From assembly GCF_004362715.1 (NCBI RefSeq), contig NZ_SNYC01000004.1, positions 1,116,001 through 1,180,000 on the forward strand: a stretch of 64,000 nt of DNA, given 5' to 3'. Below, in pieces: positions 17,301-27,257 of the stretch. The notes beneath the pieces were generated by a model. It did no database searches, was not told the DNA's origin, and saw nothing but the letters and a program-made list of their open reading frames with translations. This DNA is from Pedobacter metabolipauper (lineage in GTDB: Bacteria; Bacteroidota; Bacteroidia; Sphingobacteriales; Sphingobacteriaceae). A program made the position numbers and the translations under genes. Positions within the stretch are counted from its first letter, which is position 1. Each line of letters starts with the position of its first letter.

Positions 17301-19816
17301 TCGAACGTCCGGCTTTCGGACTTGACAGCATATTTATCCCAGATATGCACATTTTTTTGGTCGCATTTCAGCGAAAAGTCATCAGAGTTTTCAGAATAAT
17401 GAACACGTACATCCGTATAGAAAATATGCGAAGCAAAGCGGGCATAAATGCCGGAGGGTATCCAGCGTTCACCGAGGTTAAAGTCCAGTTCTTCAAATTC
17501 AATACGTCTTGGCCGGGCCTCATCCAGGGCGGCAAGACTTTCTTTGGCTTCAGCATCATTCGGATTGCTTTTGAGATAGGTGTTTACTTCTTTGGCCTTC
17601 TCCACTACGTTGCCGGCAATCCAACGTTCTGCTATTTCATATTCCTTTTCCAGCGGATTATAGAAAATCCGTCCATGAAGTGAACTCTTCAATTCATCAG
17701 AAGCCATACTGCTGATTTCAGACATATAGCTCAGGTTGACCTTGCCATATTTGTTCAGTGAAGCTGCCAATGCTTCATCCGGATTATCGGTAGCTAATGT
17801 TGCAATAGAGAAACTTACAGGGCGGTGGAATATATCCGCTTTATGTACTACACCTCCCACAACACGTTCCAGATAGGGAATTTCCTTTCCGCCGCTGTCT
17901 GTTTTGATGAGCTTGATATTATCCGCACCGTTCAGGTTGCCATACCTTTTTACAAAGGCATTATACAGCATATTGAGGTTTTCTCTTTCTTCTTTGTGTT
18001 CGGTTTGTAGCTGCGCTTCTTTCCGGTAAAGGTCGAGATAGTTGTCACGTACAGAAATATAGGCTTCGGCTCTTGCCTTTTGCAACGGAGGCAACTGTAA
18101 GGGATGAAACATTGCCTGTCCCTTATCACTGTCAAAATCTTTGAGATAGCCCACCCAGCCATTATCTATCGCAAGGCAATCGCTACGGTGAAAAGACTGT
18201 ACTTTTTTGGAGTAAATAGCTGGTTCGGGGATAGTATTGCTTACGGGAGCTATTTCAGCCTGGCCGTTTCCTCCCAAACCCGAAAACAGGTCGCCGATTA
18301 CTTCTTGTTTTTTATCACTAGTTAATGTGCTTCCGTTAGTAGTTTTATTGGTAATGGGAGGCGTATAAGGTTGCTGCATTGCACTACTGAACAGGTCGGG
18401 CTGGCGAACAATTGCACCTCTACTTTTATTTAAGCTTTGCCTTTTAGTTTGTATTGCTCTTTTAGGCGGGGCAAGAACCGCTACAGGCTCATCCACATTT
18501 TCAAACAGGTCGAAAATGCTCAATTGCTTTAATTCCTTTGGATTTTCCCCGTTGATTACCGGAACGGATAAAGGGTTTATTTCGGACTGAATGATTACTG
18601 GTTCAATAACCGGAGACGTAACTTTTGGTTCAACCGGAATTTGTATCACAGGCTCATCATTCCGTTCTCCTTTGTACAATCCCACATCCAGGCGATTGGA
18701 AAAATCTTCTGAAAGCATTTGTTTCAGATCTTTGGCAATGCCTTCCACACCGTCCTTGTGCGTATAGATAAATGCCGGTTGTCCGTACGGATCGGTATCT
18801 AATTTTCGCTCTGTATGCACAATGCGGTTATTGTCCTGGAAGAAGGCATTGTCCGGTGTATTGAACTCCGTAAGCCTGCTTTGGCAAAACAGTCCTTCCG
18901 CTTCGGTAAAGCTTTGCTTAGCGGTATTCTTTTGTAGAATGATCAGATCGCTTCCTACCCCCGTATCGGCATAATCGGTAAACAGATTGTTTGGAAGCCG
19001 AACAACCGAAACAAGATTATTATCCTGCATCAATGCCCTGCGTATGGGCTCGTTCTTCGGGCTGTTGAGAATGCCTTGCGAGGTAATAAATGCCAACACA
19101 CCACCCTCACGGAGCATGTCGGTCCCTTTCATGAAGAAGTAATTGTGTATGCTTCGGGCAGCCTGTATTTTTGCCGTGTCCTTACTTCTGGAGTAGGAAA
19201 GGTCGAAAACCGACGTATCGCCAAAAGGGATATTACTGGCTACAACATCATAGGTTTTTTGTTCCTTTTCGGGTATTTCCTCAAAACCGCTGATGCGGAT
19301 ATTGTTTTCTGGGTAGAGGTGCTTTAAAATCTTTCCGGTAAGCAGGTCCTTTTCATAAGCAGTAACCTGTGGTACATCTTTATCGGCAAATGAGTGTATG
19401 AATGAACCAATACCAGCTGAGGGTTCGAGGAAACGCTGAACATTAATACCTTTTTCTTTGAGTGTTCTGGCAACTGCATCTATTACCAAAGGTGGGGTGT
19501 AAAAGGCAGTAAGAACGGAACTCCGCATGCTATCCACATAGCTACGGTATTGCTTTTCATCGGCAGCATTCTCTTTCAGTAGCTGGTGGAGTTCTTTTGT
19601 AAGTGGGAAAAGCTCATGTTCGGTCTTTCTCCAGTGGTTGATGTCTATTTCGCTTGTTATGGGGTTCAACACGAATTTAAGACCGCCAAATCCGCTGTAT
19701 TGCATCATTAGCAGTCTTTCGCCCACGGAGGCTTCCCGTTTCTCCTTTTCAAGTTTAAAAGCAATCCGTAGGGCATCAATGTTTCGTTGGAGATGTTGGC
19801 GTTTACTGAAGGCCAT
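14390..19816 (-). CDS. Giant N6 DNA methylase-SNF2-like helicase fusion
   Basis: A protein of 1808 residues conserved in Bacteroidetes conjugative elements. The N-terminal methylase has [11 protein letters not shown] (129-139) and NIPFGD (195-200), a variant of NPPF. A helicase core follows from about residue 955: EVGAGKT (Walker A), VDESHQFKN (Walker B) near 1126 and the motif VI-like [14 protein letters not shown] near 1465. The C-terminal part is coiled coil. Likely roles are modification of the incoming DNA to evade restriction and DNA remodelling in transfer; both are inferred. It overlaps the DUF1896 gene by 14 bases and shares its promoter. Confidence 0.9.
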   Translation of the reverse strand: MAFSKRQHLQRNIDALRIAFKLEKEKREASVGERLLMMQYSGFGGLKFVLNPITSEIDINHWRKTEHELFPLTKELHQLLKENAADEKQYRSYVDSMRSSVLTAFYTPPLVIDAVARTLKEKGINVQRFLEPSAGIGSFIHSFADKDVPQVTAYEKDLLTGKILKHLYPENNIRISGFEEIPEKEQKTYDVVASNIPFGDTSVFDLSYSRSKDTAKIQAARSIHNYFFMKGTDMLREGGVLAFITSQGILNSPKNEPIRRALMQDNNLVSVVRLPNNLFTDYADTGVGSDLIILQKNTAKQSFTEAEGLFCQSRLTEFNTPDNAFFQDNNRIVHTERKLDTDPYGQPAFIYTHKDGVEGIAKDLKQMLSEDFSNRLDVGLYKGERNDEPVIQIPVEPKVTSPVIEPVIIQSEINPLSVPVINGENPKELKQLSIFDLFENVDEPVAVLAPPKRAIQTKRQSLNKSRGAIVRQPDLFSSAMQQPYTPPITNKTTNGSTLTSDKKQEVIGDLFSGLGGNGQAEIAPVSNTIPEPAIYSKKVQSFHRSDCLAIDNGWVGYLKDFDSDKGQAMFHPLQLPPLQKARAEAYISVRDNYLDLYRKEAQLQTEHKEERENLNMLYNAFVKRYGNLNGADNIKLIKTDSGGKEIPYLERVVGGVVHKADIFHRPVSFSIATLATDNPDEALAASLNKYGKVNLSYMSEISSMASDELKSSLHGRIFYNPLEKEYEIAERWIAGNVVEKAKEVNTYLKSNPNDAEAKESLAALDEARPRRIEFEELDFNLGERWIPSGIYARFASHIFYTDVRVHYSENSDDFSLKCDQKNVHIWDKYAVKSESRTFDGIALLKHALVNTTPDITKKIKVDDREVKVRDMEAVQMANTKIDEIRTAFIDWLHAQNDEFKKRLTDQYNDTFNCFVRPQYEGGHQEFPGLDRKGLKIEDLYSSQKDTVWMIKLNNGAICDHEVGAGKTLVMCTAAQEMKRLGLAHKPMIIGLKSNVHEIAEAYRTAYPHAKILYPGKEDFTPKKRLRIFGDIKNNDWDCIILTHDQFGMIPQSPEMQKEILQVELDSVERNLDALQAQGNDVTRAMLKGAIIQKENLEVRLKTLEHDIENRKDDVVDFKMMGIDHLFVDESHQFKNLMFNTRHDRVAGLGNMAGSLKAMNLLFAIRTIQDRIQSDMGATFLSGTTISNSLTELYLLFKYLRPRALEKQGINCFDAWAAIYARKTTDYEFSVANNIVSKERFRYFIKVPELAQFYSEITDYRTARDIGIDRPEKKEVLYNIPPTPDQAVFIQKLMEFAKSGDATLLGRPPLTDREEKAKMLIATDYARKMSLDMRMVSGRYDDHPDNKASHCAANIAKYYNQYNAQRGTQFVFSDLGTYKPGEWNVYSEIKRKLVEDHGIPSNEVRFIQEAKNDKQRKELINGMNEGKIRVLFGSTSMLGTGVNAQKRAVAVHHLDTPWRPSDLAQRDGRAVRKGNEIAKFFADNKVDVIIYAVEKSLDSYKFNLLYNKQLFIDQLKNNNLGKRTIDEGSMDEKSGMNFSEYVAILSGNTDLLDKAKIEKQIAGLESEKQAFNRSKYSSKYKLEDTTAMLEGAQSRLQRMSLDWGNLQQRLQKLSDGTIANPVQLDGLSANAEGKQIGTKLNEIADKARTGSQYEEIGSLYGFTLLVKTEMSEKEGVDIRVNRFLAQGEGNIKYTYNNGLVAKDHETAAVNFLKALEKLPGYIDQEQKKITELQKDLPVLQEVVNGTWTKEGRLSELKTELAAVDRKIQLSITPELREEQTEQVEKKIAPSNNATPITPVKGIHLPRSVL

Positions 19817-20240
19817 TTTCCTCTATCCAGATTGCTATCGTTCCCGTCAGTTCGGTATAGAGCAGGTCAAACTCATAACCGTATGCGAAGTCATCGGTTA
19901 GTTCATAGCTAGAGAAAACAGCCTCACAAACAGGAAACATTTTATGGGTAAATGGTCGCAGTTCCTCATCTGCCATTATGGTATCAAACTCATTGCACAC
20001 TACCTGAAAAACGGTGTCGAATTTGGAGAAATGCAAGTTTTCAAACAGGATATAATTCGCTATTTCGCTGCATTGCTCAATAGTGTTTCCTGCCATAAAA
20101 GCACCTTCATAAGCATTGGCAGCCCACAAGGAACGTTGTTCAATAAATTTTTGGTCGTGTGCTTTTTCTGGGAAGCTGGTATTCAGTAATTCTTGCAGTC
20201 GTAGTCTGAAATACGAAAGGTCTTTTTGTTGTGTATCCAT
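19803..20240 (-). CDS. DUF1896 ICE-associated protein
   Basis: A small acidic protein of 145 residues ([20 protein letters not shown]) of a family almost always found directly upstream of the methylase-helicase in these elements. The sequence suggests a helical fold with no membrane segment or catalytic motif. Function unknown. The overlap with the next gene suggests the two products act together. Confidence 0.8.
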   Translation of the reverse strand: MDTQQKDLSYFRLRLQELLNTSFPEKAHDQKFIEQRSLWAANAYEGAFMAGNTIEQCSEIANYILFENLHFSKFDTVFQVVCNEFDTIMADEELRPFTHKMFPVCEAVFSSYELTDDFAYGYEFDLLYTELTGTIAIWIEENGLQ

Positions 20241-20319
20241 ATTTAATTTTATTTAGAATTTTTGCCTGAACCATAAATTTAGAGCAGGTCGCAAAAGCCT
20301 TTATTGAAGTGGAATGGTT

Positions 20320-20335
20320 TGGCGTTGAAAGGCAG
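20320..20335 (-). promoter_or_regulatory. ICE 16-mer regulatory element, DUF1896 copy
   Basis: Minus-strand CTGCCTTTCAACGCCA, 79 bases before the DUF1896 start, in the same relative orientation as the other copies. Confidence 0.6.
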
Positions 20336-20347
20336 TGTTTGACATAT

Positions 20348-20383
20348 CGCATAGTTACTATGCGTAATTAAAGTCTATTTTTG
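20348..20383 (+). promoter_or_regulatory. Promoter and palindromic operator of the unknown cargo gene
   Basis: A perfect palindrome CGCATAGTTACTATGCG (20348-20364) is followed 11 bases later by a consensus Bacteroidetes -7 box TATTTTTG (20376-20383). The palindrome covers the place where the -33 element would be, so it is a good repressor or activator site. Its half-sites (CGCATAG, ATGCGTA) also occur in the operator of the XRE gene near 7.81 kb, with different spacing. Confidence 0.6.
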
Positions 20384-20436
20384 TATTTAGCATTAGGTCA
20401 AATAAGCTTAGCCATAACCAAATAAATTGCAGAAAT

Positions 20437-21774
20437 ATGTATGGAATAAACCATAAGATAAATGATCCAGGTCTATATCTACTTAGTGATATAGTCGAGG
20501 AACAGTTGAATGTATATGAAAAAGCGTTAGCTGCTACACCGGCTGAGGATAAGGAAAAAATCGCTCAACTGGAATATGCCATTTCGATATACCGCGGCGA
20601 ATTGGAAAAATTCAAACAGGAAATTGAGGATCAGAAAAGGGAACGGTTTCAGTTTTCTGTTGAGGAAATTTATGCTATGTACGGTCAATACGAAAGAAAA
20701 TTCATTAGTATCGAGTTTCATAAATTCAGTGAATCTGCACAGAAATATGGTCGTAATATTTCTGGCACAATACTGTATGGAAAGGCAGAGCGTGAATCTC
20801 TGGAACAAGCCATTAAATCCGAGAATGTACCCAGAACAAATGCGCTTGTAAAATTTGAATCCACAGATGAAAACTTATCTAAGGAGCAACAGGAGTATCT
20901 TAAAAATGAAGGATTTATTAGCGGTGATATTTACGAGGTTTTAGCCACTAATTTTCCCACCCAAAAAGCCTTTGGGCAAGTCGGTAAAAAAGAAATACCA
21001 AATACAATTGAGGTAAAAATGGATCCCACCGGATTTGATGTCAACCGTTCAAATCACTGGCTGTTAGGACAAAAGATTAAAAGTGGATATCCGTTAACTG
21101 ATGATGAATGGGCCAAGTTTTGCGGATTATCGTTTTACCTAGAACCTGAATCAGTAAATTTCGATATTATAAAGAATAAGGGGTTTGCGGAAGATGGAAA
21201 GAAAACCTATTTATCACGTTTTTTTGAATTGGAAGCCAAATTATACGCCAAAGATATTTCTGCTGAAGAAATATTAGAGTTCAATGACTTCTTAAAAGAA
21301 CGGAAAGCTGTGCGGTCTGAAGCTATCGTGAAAGAAATTAAGCGTTCAACCAATAAAACATTAGAAAAGTTTCAAGAAGAATACCCTGAAATTTATAAAG
21401 CTCTTGAAATTTCCAGGATCGAGTTTGACAATGAAACTTTAGCGTATCATAATGTTGTAAAACCTATTTACTGGGACTACGAGAGTTTTCTTCATATATA
21501 TTTACGCCATTGTGATGAATTATCCATAGAGGGCCACTTTGAGAATAAAACTAAATTTCAGTATTCTTATAAAGACATTAGGCGTATTCTGAAAATTGCA
21601 ATTGAGAACCTCTTACCACAAATAAACGATAGACTATCCCAAGGAAAAGATTTCAGAATCTACGGAGATAAATCACTGTATTTTAATGGCAATCATTATT
21701 CTTTGCATGTTTTAGAAGATGGTAGAGTTACGGCTTTCCATCCCTTAGAGAATCCACAAGAGAATAATAAATAA
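20437..21774 (+). CDS. Unrecognised cargo protein, possible nuclease/toxin-like C-terminal domain
   Basis: I do not recognise this 445-residue protein. The N-terminal third is helical and probably coiled coil (residues 15-75). The middle is rich in acidic and aromatic residues. The C-terminal 110 residues (HIYLRHCDEL, then a helix, then LYFNGNHYSLHVLEDGRVTAFHPLE) recall small phage- or polymorphic-toxin-type RNases of the BECR kind, with a His-Arg-His motif and a final beta strand. That is a weak resemblance by eye. It is AT-rich and opposite in strand to its ICE neighbours, with its own palindrome-controlled promoter, so it looks like inserted cargo. It converges on the ORF6N gene with 6 bases between. 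Confidence 0.75.
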   Translation: MYGINHKINDPGLYLLSDIVEEQLNVYEKALAATPAEDKEKIAQLEYAISIYRGELEKFKQEIEDQKRERFQFSVEEIYAMYGQYERKFISIEFHKFSESAQKYGRNISGTILYGKAERESLEQAIKSENVPRTNALVKFESTDENLSKEQQEYLKNEGFISGDIYEVLATNFPTQKAFGQVGKKEIPNTIEVKMDPTGFDVNRSNHWLLGQKIKSGYPLTDDEWAKFCGLSFYLEPESVNFDIIKNKGFAEDGKKTYLSRFFELEAKLYAKDISAEEILEFNDFLKERKAVRSEAIVKEIKRSTNKTLEKFQEEYPEIYKALEISRIEFDNETLAYHNVVKPIYWDYESFLHIYLRHCDELSIEGHFENKTKFQYSYKDIRRILKIAIENLLPQINDRLSQGKDFRIYGDKSLYFNGNHYSLHVLEDGRVTAFHPLENPQENNK

Positions 21775-21780
21775 AGGAAT

Positions 21781-22662
21781 TTATAAACCGTTTAAAAATT
21801 GAAGCATCCTACCAACCTCAATATCCATTCTCGAAAAAGCAAACCATTTCTTGCCCAGATCTTTCAATGATGCGCCGATATGATACAATTCCGTTCCGTC
21901 AATGATGAGAAAACGGTCATGTGCCTGGGTGAATGTGTGGATATCAATAGAGGGATATTGGCTGTTGTAGCGTTGCAGATCAAGCTGTAATTGGCTGCTG
22001 ATGCTTTTGGTATAAATAGTTGCAGTCACAGACTGTCCGCGTTTCCCAAGCAGGGTCAGTACCGTATCATCCACATAATTATCAATGAGGATAATTGATC
22101 GTCGTGCATTTCGTATAATATCGGAAACAAAGGTATAGGCATCAAATATCTGCCCATCATAGAAAACCCCTCTTTCACTGTGGATCTTATCGCTTTCCAT
22201 CGCCTTAAAAATTTCTTCAAATTTCTGGTCGGCTTTCAATTGTTTTAGTTCTATTTTGTCCAGGCGATTAAATAGTGAGGCATTGCTGACAAGCATTCTT
22301 CGCATTGCTACAAAGGCTTCCATAATTTCTACACTGGCTTTAACCGCTATATCTGAACGGAGTATGGCAGAAGCCATTGCAACCCCTTGTTCAGTAAAAA
22401 CGTACGGCAGATAACGTCTTCCGCCGTAGTTCAAACTTGAGGTTCCAAATTGGAACCTCAAGTTTTCAACTTCCTCTTCGGTCAGTTGAAAGCAAAAAGA
22501 AACAGGAAATCTTTCAATATTTCTTTTTACGGCTTTGTTGAGGTGTTTTGTTTCCACCTGATATAAGGAAGCGAGCTCGCTATCCATCATCACTTGCTTG
22601 CCACGGATGGTATATATCAGGTTTCTGATTTCTTTGGGACTAACGACAGCTTTATTATCCAT
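21781..22662 (-). CDS. ORF6N-domain DNA-binding protein
   Basis: A protein of 293 residues. The N-terminal ORF6N domain (about 8-125) shows IYTIRGKQVMMDSELASLY, NIERFPVSFCFQL and LPYVFTEQGVAMASAIL, all diagnostic. The C-terminal half (RNARRSIILIDNYVD, HDRFLIIDGTELYHIGAS) resembles the DNA-contacting phospholipase D-like fold often fused to ORF6N. It overlaps topB by one base and is probably co-transcribed with it. Role in the element unknown; phage relatives act as antirepressors. Confidence 0.88.
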   Translation of the reverse strand: MDNKAVVSPKEIRNLIYTIRGKQVMMDSELASLYQVETKHLNKAVKRNIERFPVSFCFQLTEEEVENLRFQFGTSSLNYGGRRYLPYVFTEQGVAMASAILRSDIAVKASVEIMEAFVAMRRMLVSNASLFNRLDKIELKQLKADQKFEEIFKAMESDKIHSERGVFYDGQIFDAYTFVSDIIRNARRSIILIDNYVDDTVLTLLGKRGQSVTATIYTKSISSQLQLDLQRYNSQYPSIDIHTFTQAHDRFLIIDGTELYHIGASLKDLGKKWFAFSRMDIEVGRMLQFLNGL

Positions 22663-24746
22663 TATTTTTTATAGCTTTTATTTTTCTCAAATTCAAAGGA
22701 GCTTTTTGCTTTATCATCCAGTACGATATAGGCATCGAATTTCTTCGCGGCTTTGCTTTTCATCCCCTTAATAAGGGCTGTTTTTCCTTTGTTGACCAGG
22801 CTTTCTATATCAGCTATACTGATTTGTACGCCACATACATTACGAAACTGTACCCAATCGCAAGCCTCATCAGGGCACTTCACGATTTTATCCTTGATAA
22901 CCAATTGTTGGTTTTTACATTTCGGACAAGCAAGCTTTGGCAGGTTGGTTTGGGCAATGGAAGTTTGTAGCAGTTCAGTGGTAATAGATACTGCATAGCT
23001 TTCCATTTCCTTTTGAAAGGCTCCGGCATCAGCTTCGTTGTTTTCGATTTTCTGCAATGCGAGTTCCCATTCGGCAGTCATTGCCACATCAGAAATTTTT
23101 CTGTCTTTCACCAATCCATATACCTGCAATCCTTTTTCAGTGGGAATTAAAGATTTCTTTTCCCGTTGGATATAGTTTCGGGTAAACAGCGTTTCGATAA
23201 TCGCAGCTCTTGTAGCGGGAGTGCCTATGCCGATGTTTTGAAGTGCTTTCCGTTCGTCGTTATTTTCGATTTCCCTTCCGGCAGTTTCCATTGCTGATAA
23301 AAGTCCTGCTTCGGTATAGAGCAGTGGCGGTTTGGTTTTCTTTTCAAGAACGGAGGCTTCTTTTATTTTGAGTTCATCGCCCTTTTTCAGTTCGGGTAAC
23401 TCCTGTACGGGTTCGGCATCATCTTCGGAGAAACTGCCTTTGATGGAGCGCCAGCCTGGTTCCAAAATCTTGCAGCCTTTCAGGGCAAAGTCATAATGCA
23501 ATGTCTGTAAAGCAACATCCGTTACCTCCTTGATACAGGCTTGTGAGATGGCCTCCAGTAATCGAAACGCAATCATATCATAAACCGCGTTTTCCTTGGC
23601 TGGAAGTGCTGAAGGAATTTTGTCGGTGATAAGCAGACCGTGATGATCCGTAACCCGGAGGTCGTTCACAATGCGTTTATTGAAACGTCCCCATTTCATT
23701 TTCGTTAGGGCTTGCTTGCAGGTTTTCCTGTATTGCAACGCTCTTACGAGATTGGGAATTTCCGCCCATACATCTTCGGGTATATACTTGCTTCCGGTTC
23801 GGGGATAAGTGATAAATTTCTTCTCGTACAGGCTTTGGGCAATGTTCAACGTTTCTTCGGCAGACAGGTTTAGCTTTTTGTTCGCTTCTTTTTGCAGTCC
23901 GGTAAGATCGAACAGCAAAGGTGGTTGTTCCGTAACGCTTTTTGTTTCTACGGATGTAACCGTAGCCATTCCGCTTCGCTGAATGGCTTTCAGCGTATCA
24001 TCGGCCACCTTTTGGTCGTTCCATTTGGTTTTAGAAAGGCTTTTAAAGTCGATGAACTCTTTGTTGTGCAACAACTCTATCTGCCAGTATTTCTGTACCG
24101 CGAAATTCTTGTTTTCCAGATAACGCCTGCATATCAAAGCCAGTGTAGGCGTTTGCACTCTTCCGAGCGAATAGATGCCATTTCCTGCGGCAATACTCAA
24201 CGCCTGTGTAGCATTGATGCCCACAAGCCAGTCGGCACGGCTTCTGCCTTGTGCAGCCTGATACAATCCGGTAAATTCATTTCCGGGTTTCAGATTATCA
24301 AACCCTTGCTTGATTGCCTTTTCGGTAAGCGAGCTGATCCAAAGTCGTTCAAAAGGCTTTTTACATTTGAGGTATTCATAAATGTAACGGAAGATCAGTT
24401 CGCCCTCACGTCCGGCATCGGTAGCCACGATGATACTATCCGAACGGTTAAAGACCTGCTCAATAACTTTCAGTTGCTTTAGCGCTCCTGTATCTGCGGT
24501 GTAGCCCTTGTCTTTTTTTACTTTCCTGACGGTCAGTAAAAAGGGGTTGGGGAGTATTGGCAATGATGCTTTATCAAATCCCGCAACCCCGTAATCTTCG
24601 GGCATTCCCAATGCTACTAAATGACCGAATGCCCACGTAACAAAATAGCCATTACCTGTCAGGTAGCCATCCTTTTTCTCTGAAGCCCCCAACAAACTGG
24701 CTATTTCCCTTGCTACGCTTGGTTTTTCTGCAATCACTACTTTCAT
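22662..24746 (-). CDS. topB: Type IA DNA topoisomerase III (Exc-like)
   Basis: The enzyme (694 residues) relaxes or decatenates DNA. The Toprim domain begins MKVVIAEKPSVAREI and contains DAGREGE (110-116). The catalytic Tyr is Y314 in FITYPRTGS. The C-terminal zinc ribbon has CPKCKNQQL and CPDEACDW. It corresponds in position and type to the exc topoisomerase of CTnDOT, needed there for efficient excision. It lies between the ORF6N gene and the DUF3945 gene, in one minus-strand operon. Confidence 0.95.
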   Translation of the reverse strand: MKVVIAEKPSVAREIASLLGASEKKDGYLTGNGYFVTWAFGHLVALGMPEDYGVAGFDKASLPILPNPFLLTVRKVKKDKGYTADTGALKQLKVIEQVFNRSDSIIVATDAGREGELIFRYIYEYLKCKKPFERLWISSLTEKAIKQGFDNLKPGNEFTGLYQAAQGRSRADWLVGINATQALSIAAGNGIYSLGRVQTPTLALICRRYLENKNFAVQKYWQIELLHNKEFIDFKSLSKTKWNDQKVADDTLKAIQRSGMATVTSVETKSVTEQPPLLFDLTGLQKEANKKLNLSAEETLNIAQSLYEKKFITYPRTGSKYIPEDVWAEIPNLVRALQYRKTCKQALTKMKWGRFNKRIVNDLRVTDHHGLLITDKIPSALPAKENAVYDMIAFRLLEAISQACIKEVTDVALQTLHYDFALKGCKILEPGWRSIKGSFSEDDAEPVQELPELKKGDELKIKEASVLEKKTKPPLLYTEAGLLSAMETAGREIENNDERKALQNIGIGTPATRAAIIETLFTRNYIQREKKSLIPTEKGLQVYGLVKDRKISDVAMTAEWELALQKIENNEADAGAFQKEMESYAVSITTELLQTSIAQTNLPKLACPKCKNQQLVIKDKIVKCPDEACDWVQFRNVCGVQISIADIESLVNKGKTALIKGMKSKAAKKFDAYIVLDDKAKSSFEFEKNKSYKK

Positions 24747-24766
24747 AATTCATACTATTTTAATGA

Positions 24767-26230
24767 TTACATTTTTCTGCCTTTTGATTTGGCAGGTGCT
24801 TGAGGTTTCTCCTGTTGTTCCTGCTGTTTTTTGCTATCGGGATTTTTTTGTCCTGATTTTAAAGGCTCTTTGATATTCTTGGTCGCCTCATTGGTTTTGC
24901 CCTCTGAGTTAACCGCTGTTTGCGTTTTATGGGCTTCAGTAGGTTTTGCCTGCTCTTTGAGCTTGTTTGGATTTTGAAATGAAAAGTCTGTTTTATTGGT
25001 TTCCTTATTAAGCGTGATATAGCCGTTATACTCTTTTCCTTTCTTATCTACCAATCCGCTTAAATAAACTGTCTGACCATCCTTGAATTTATTGTACTGG
25101 TCATTGTCCAGTTCTTTTCCCCTGAATGTTCTCGGAGCTTCTTGCGACTGGTTTTGCTGGTTATTTTGTCCGTTGCTTTGCGTTTGCTGATTAGAATTAC
25201 CTCTGTCAAAAAGGAACTCGACGTAACGCTTATCTGCATTGAACTGTACCGTTGCCTCAAACTCAGTTCCCTTTTTTGAAACCATACCTTCCAAACGAAG
25301 CGGTTTTCCCTCTATCAAGGTTTGTTTTTGTACATCGTCCAGTTTTACGCCTTTGATATCATCGGGAATTTTAATCCTGTCGGTACGTAGTGCAACCAGC
25401 TCGTTGGTAAGTCTGTCAACGCTGATAATAGACGGCATGGTTTCACCGGTCTTTGGATTGGTCAGATCTACCACACGGCCCATGTTGCCCGTTTGGAGCA
25501 GGTTGTTCTTGTCTTCCTGGTTGAACTTGTGTCCAAAAAACTCGAAGTTCAGGTTAGGCTCTTTGCGGATACCGTGAATGGCAACTACTACCTGTCCGTC
25601 ATCGTTGGCTTGCAGGGATAGTCGGGCATCCATTCGCGTAACAGCAGTTCCCAGATTAAGGCTCACAGGTACAAGTTCATTGGTTTTATAGCCTTTCAGT
25701 AAAGGATCAAGGAGGTTCAGTTTTTCGAGTTTCTCTTTGTTCAATCCAAGATTGTTCATTGTTTCCCAATCAATCTGTTCCGGCTTGTAGCGGTATTCGC
25801 TGGTTTCCGGCTTTGTTTGTGTTGTTTCCATATTATTTTGATTTACTTGTTTTTGATCCTGTTGTGGTTCTGCTTTCACTTCATGCTTTTTCATCAGTTG
25901 CTCACCTTCGGGAGTTGGAGTATTTACCTGCTTCTGCATTTGATTTGCAGTATCAATTGCTAATGGTGTGGGTACTTTGAAAAAGGAGAAATTGGTAGGG
26001 TTCTTCAACTGGCTGAAAAAGTTGGAAAAGAAATTGGAGAAGAAATCACCACCCTTATCCACACGCATAAACTGGTTCTGGTTCTTCCTCGTAGGATCAA
26101 CCGTTTCCATTTTCCCGTTTTCGTCGATACTTTTTACTGCCTGAATTTTCTTTTTGTCTTTATCAAGCACCAATAATATTTCTGATAATTGGTCGGGAGT
26201 TTCCTGTTTATCTAAAGTTTGTTCACTCAT
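24767..26230 (-). CDS. DUF3945 protein of conjugative elements
   Basis: A protein of 487 residues with an N-terminal 110 residues rich in charged and Gln residues, two DUF3945-type repeats (around PVSLNLGTAV...DLTNPKTGETMPS and the IKGVKLDDVQKQTLIEGKP / FRGKELDNDQYNKFKDGQT stretches) and a Gln/Lys-rich tail. The family sits next to topB in Bacteroidetes elements. The function is not known; the repeats suggest a nucleic-acid or protein-binding scaffold. A copy of the ICE 16-mer lies 62 bases before its start. Confidence 0.85.
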   Translation of the reverse strand: MSEQTLDKQETPDQLSEILLVLDKDKKKIQAVKSIDENGKMETVDPTRKNQNQFMRVDKGGDFFSNFFSNFFSQLKNPTNFSFFKVPTPLAIDTANQMQKQVNTPTPEGEQLMKKHEVKAEPQQDQKQVNQNNMETTQTKPETSEYRYKPEQIDWETMNNLGLNKEKLEKLNLLDPLLKGYKTNELVPVSLNLGTAVTRMDARLSLQANDDGQVVVAIHGIRKEPNLNFEFFGHKFNQEDKNNLLQTGNMGRVVDLTNPKTGETMPSIISVDRLTNELVALRTDRIKIPDDIKGVKLDDVQKQTLIEGKPLRLEGMVSKKGTEFEATVQFNADKRYVEFLFDRGNSNQQTQSNGQNNQQNQSQEAPRTFRGKELDNDQYNKFKDGQTVYLSGLVDKKGKEYNGYITLNKETNKTDFSFQNPNKLKEQAKPTEAHKTQTAVNSEGKTNEATKNIKEPLKSGQKNPDSKKQQEQQEKPQAPAKSKGRKM

Positions 26231-26292
26231 AATCTGAAGATTTTATAATTCAAAGCCGAATGTAAAAGAAGCATTCATCGTTTTGCCTTAGT

Positions 26293-26308
26293 TGGCGTTC
26301 AAAGGCAG
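26293..26308 (-). promoter_or_regulatory. ICE 16-mer regulatory element, DUF3945 copy
   Basis: Minus-strand CTGCCTTTGAACGCCA, identical to the traA copy, between the HTH gene and the DUF3945 gene. A partial second copy (TTGGCGTTCG, 26322-26331) lies inside the end of the HTH gene. Confidence 0.6.
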
Positions 26309-26314
26309 CATTTG

Positions 26315-26623
26315 TCAATTGTTGGCGTTCGTTTTGGGAAGGGGCGCAATAAAACTCTCTCTTATGAACTGGTGAACATCAGATAGTTTATAGTACAGCT
26401 TGCCGCTGATAGTATAGTAAGGTAGCTTGCCGATAGAACGATACCGTTGTAAGGATCGGTTACTTATTTTCAGCATTTGGAGCAAATCCTGGTTGTCCAA
26501 TAATTCTTCACCATCAATGCTGTTACGCTTCTTTTGCAAATCATCTATATGGTCGCCAAGAATATCAAGGCGGTCCATAATGCGCTCCATCCACGCTATA
26601 AATTCCATTCGATCAATGTTCAT
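26315..26623 (-). CDS. HTH excisionase-like protein (Xis2c/Xis2d type)
   Basis: A protein of 102 residues with a MerR/excisionase-type helix-turn-helix in the C-terminal half (ELLDNQDLLQMLKISNRSLQRYRSIGKLPYY) and a helical N terminus. Its place next to topB and rteC matches the excision operon of CTnDOT, in which two such small proteins act with the topoisomerase to excise the element. It lies 27 bases after a similar gene. Confidence 0.82.
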   Translation of the reverse strand: MNIDRMEFIAWMERIMDRLDILGDHIDDLQKKRNSIDGEELLDNQDLLQMLKISNRSLQRYRSIGKLPYYTISGKLYYKLSDVHQFIRESFIAPLPKTNANN

Positions 26624-26650
26624 ACGGATATACTTTTACGGAGTTCATAC

Positions 26651-27004
26651 CTAATTTTTATCGGACTTTAGCCTTCTGCCTTTTTCTATATAGCTTTTGC
26701 CTTTTTCCATCAGCTCTTTCACGTACTCATCACTGGTCTGTACCGCATTAGCATTCAGCATATCCTTAATGGCTCCTATGGTATAGAAATATTGTCCATA
26801 GATTTTGGAGTAAGCCAAGTCGTCATTGTTTCGCATTCGCCAAAGCGTTTTTTCACTGATGTGGAGGTATTGGCATACCTCATGGTTGTTGAGCCAAAAG
26901 TCGTCATAGCTGGTGTCCTCCATTTTTTTTATGTATTCACTGATGGCACTGATGCGGCTGCTCAACTTCTTCCAAGCCTCTTCTTCAATTGTTATTATAT
27001 TCAT
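26651..27004 (-). CDS. HTH excisionase-like protein, first of the pair
   Basis: A protein of 117 residues with an excisionase-type HTH (LNNHEVCQYLHISEKTLWRMRNNDDLAYSK), preceded by a helical domain starting MNIITIEEEAWKKL. It is a distant paralogue of the downstream 102-residue protein, so the two probably form a heteromeric excision regulator. In CTnDOT this operon is induced by RteC, whose homologue lies next door. Confidence 0.82.
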   Translation of the reverse strand: MNIITIEEEAWKKLSSRISAISEYIKKMEDTSYDDFWLNNHEVCQYLHISEKTLWRMRNNDDLAYSKIYGQYFYTIGAIKDMLNANAVQTSDEYVKELMEKGKSYIEKGRRLKSDKN

Positions 27005-27216
27005 CGCACAAGTCTTTTAATCTTTATCTGTACAAAATTGAGCATGATGGCAGAGATTGTCCGCCAAGTACCACCAATTGAAAAAGCAGTTTTTTGAATA
27101 TTTTAGCAAATAGGATAATTCGCTGTAAAACAGATATTTACTTTATTGCAGCAAAAAAAGACTTAATAGAAGTAGGATTTTGCCAATGGGCAGTACTTGG
27201 CAAGGAGCAAAAAAAA

Positions 27217-27236
27217 GCAGTGTTGGTAAACACTGC
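27217..27236 (-). terminator. Terminator after rteC
   Basis: Stem GCAGTGTT / AACACTGC with a 4-base loop and a run of eight T on the minus strand, 22 bases after the rteC stop. The remaining 27005-27257 stretch shows no gene; it should hold the promoter of the excision operon. Confidence 0.8.
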
Positions 27237-27257
27237 TCAAAAAAATTATCAATGGTT

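Noticed and set aside
16391-17683. Long plus-strand open frames across the helicase region
   Set aside because: They are shadows of the 1808-residue methylase-helicase and show no conserved features.
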